From: Longilinea arvoryzae
GTDB lineage: Bacteria > Chloroflexota > Anaerolineae > Anaerolineales > Anaerolineaceae
Reading direction: 5' to 3'
Assembly: GCF_001050235.1 (NCBI RefSeq)
Contig: NZ_DF967972.1
Location: 340,020-404,019 of the forward strand
DNA: 64,000 nucleotides
A program made the position numbers and the translations under genes. Positions 63,395 through 64,000 of this stretch are shown in pieces. Below the pieces are notes generated by a model, which ran no database searches, was not told where the DNA came from, and saw only the letters and a program-made list of their open reading frames with translations. How positions within the stretch are numbered: position 1 is the stretch's first letter; the number at the start of each line of letters is the position of its first letter.

Positions 63395-64000
63395 ATGGAA
63401 GCACCGGACCAACCCAGGTTGGTGTTGCGCGAAGGGCAGGCCGAGCGCGACAGTTTTCCCGTCGACCGGCCCGAACTGATCATCGGGCGCGATCCATCCG
63501 CGGAGATCCTGATCGATTCGCCGGGCGTCTCGCGCCGGCATGCCCGCGTCTACCGCCAGGCGGGCGACATCTGGCTGGAAGACCTGGGCAGCCGCAACGG
63601 CACCTTCGTCAACGGCGAACGCGTCGGCGCGCCGCAGCGCCTGAATGCCAACGATGAAATCCGCCTGGGGCAGTCCGTGATGCTGATTTTTCAGCAGCCG
63701 CCCAGGGCAGCCGAAACGGTCCTCGAATCGGCCGCCACCCAGCAGCAGCAAATCCCCCAGGAGACGGTGATGGAAGCCATCTCCGGCGTGGCCGCCACCA
63801 TGATTGGCGACGATTCGCTGCTGACCGGCGCGCCGCGCACCCCGCCCCGCCTGACCATCACCATCGCCGGCGAAAAGTCCGCCACCTACACCCTGACCCA
63901 ACCTGAAATCCGCCTGGGGCGCGCCAGCGACAACGATATCGTCATCGATTCGCGCATCGTCTCGCGCTACCATGCCCACCTGGTGAAAACCCCGGCCGGG
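63395..64000 (+). CDS. FHA-domain protein, 5' part (two FHA domains visible)
   Basis: The gene runs off the right edge; 202 residues are visible. The first FHA domain (about 8-85) has LIIGRDPSAEILIDSPGVSRRH and DLGSRNGTFVNGERV, with the phosphothreonine-binding Arg, Ser and Asn in place. A Gln/Ala linker follows, and a second FHA domain starts near residue 155 (IRLGRASDNDIVIDSRIVSRYH). Such proteins read Ser/Thr-kinase phosphorylation. ACAGGAGGGTCAACC precedes the ATG at 63395. Its full length and any C-terminal domain lie outside the window. Confidence 0.9.
   Translation, partial: MEAPDQPRLVLREGQAERDSFPVDRPELIIGRDPSAEILIDSPGVSRRHARVYRQAGDIWLEDLGSRNGTFVNGERVGAPQRLNANDEIRLGQSVMLIFQQPPRAAETVLESAATQQQQIPQETVMEAISGVAATMIGDDSLLTGAPRTPPRLTITIAGEKSATYTLTQPEIRLGRASDNDIVIDSRIVSRYHAHLVKTPAG

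Overview
The window is GC-rich chromosomal DNA, apart from a visibly AT-richer segment at about 40.5-50.4 kb. I recognise no rRNA, tRNA or CRISPR array. The mix of genes suggests a Chloroflexota bacterium of the Anaerolineae type. The pointers are an MglA-type GTPase with a string of roadblock proteins, a TupABC tungstate importer, very large secreted repeat proteins sharing a short C-terminal tail, GT87-like membrane proteins and many GNAT acetyltransferases. This assignment is inference from gene content; no taxonomic marker gene other than tyrS is present.

Layout. 0-9 kb: the 3' end of a GH5-type glycosidase, several GNAT acetyltransferases (two of them a tandem duplication), a DppA-like M55 peptidase, a Nudix-GNAT fusion, tyrS, and a MOT1-type molybdate permease gene broken by one stop codon and one frameshift. 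9.3-14 kb: a tungstate uptake operon (tupB-tupC-tupA) behind a strong sigma70-type promoter. Its binding protein carries an extra molybdopterin-oxidoreductase-like domain, and the operon continues with a lipoprotein of the same fold, a TiaS-like protein and a membrane protein. 14-19.1 kb (minus strand): a signalling module of an MglA-like GTPase, five roadblock or PATAN-roadblock proteins and a cysteine-rich protein, followed after a terminator by a putative amidoligase.

19.4-28.4 kb: an Asp-box propeller paired with a MoaD/ThiS-like ubiquitin-fold protein, an isoprenylcysteine methyltransferase-like membrane protein, two GT87-like membrane proteins, an MBL hydrolase, a secreted propeller and an ABC exporter. 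28.5-35 kb (minus strand): a compact run of a Tat-exported protein, a GNAT, a DUF6916-like protein, three phage-tail-collar (MdpB-like) proteins and a 1222-residue secreted adhesin-like protein. 35-40.5 kb: a nucleotidyltransferase, a secreted protein with a duplicated lectin-like module, a membrane protein, an FAD oxidase and a VOC protein. 40.6-50.1 kb: two giant secreted proteins (M23 peptidase and phosphodiester glycosidase) that share one module and probably form an operon.

50.4-64 kb: methyltransferase-like membrane proteins, a nitroreductase, a ClbS/DinB-like protein, a LacI-family regulator with a clear operator on its own promoter, an alpha/beta hydrolase, an Fpg/Nei-like glycosylase, a META lipoprotein, a DUF998 protein, a dprA gene overlapping a RecQ helicase with a fused phosphoribosyltransferase domain, a DUF4332-like protein, an array of about 206-bp repeats rich in hairpins, and the start of an FHA-domain protein.

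Best candidates for something undescribed: the common C-terminal tail of four secreted proteins, the tail-collar/adhesin gene run, the two-gene giant exoprotein island, the tungstate operon with molybdopterin-fold add-ons, the RecQ-phosphoribosyltransferase/DprA pair, and the 206-bp repeat.
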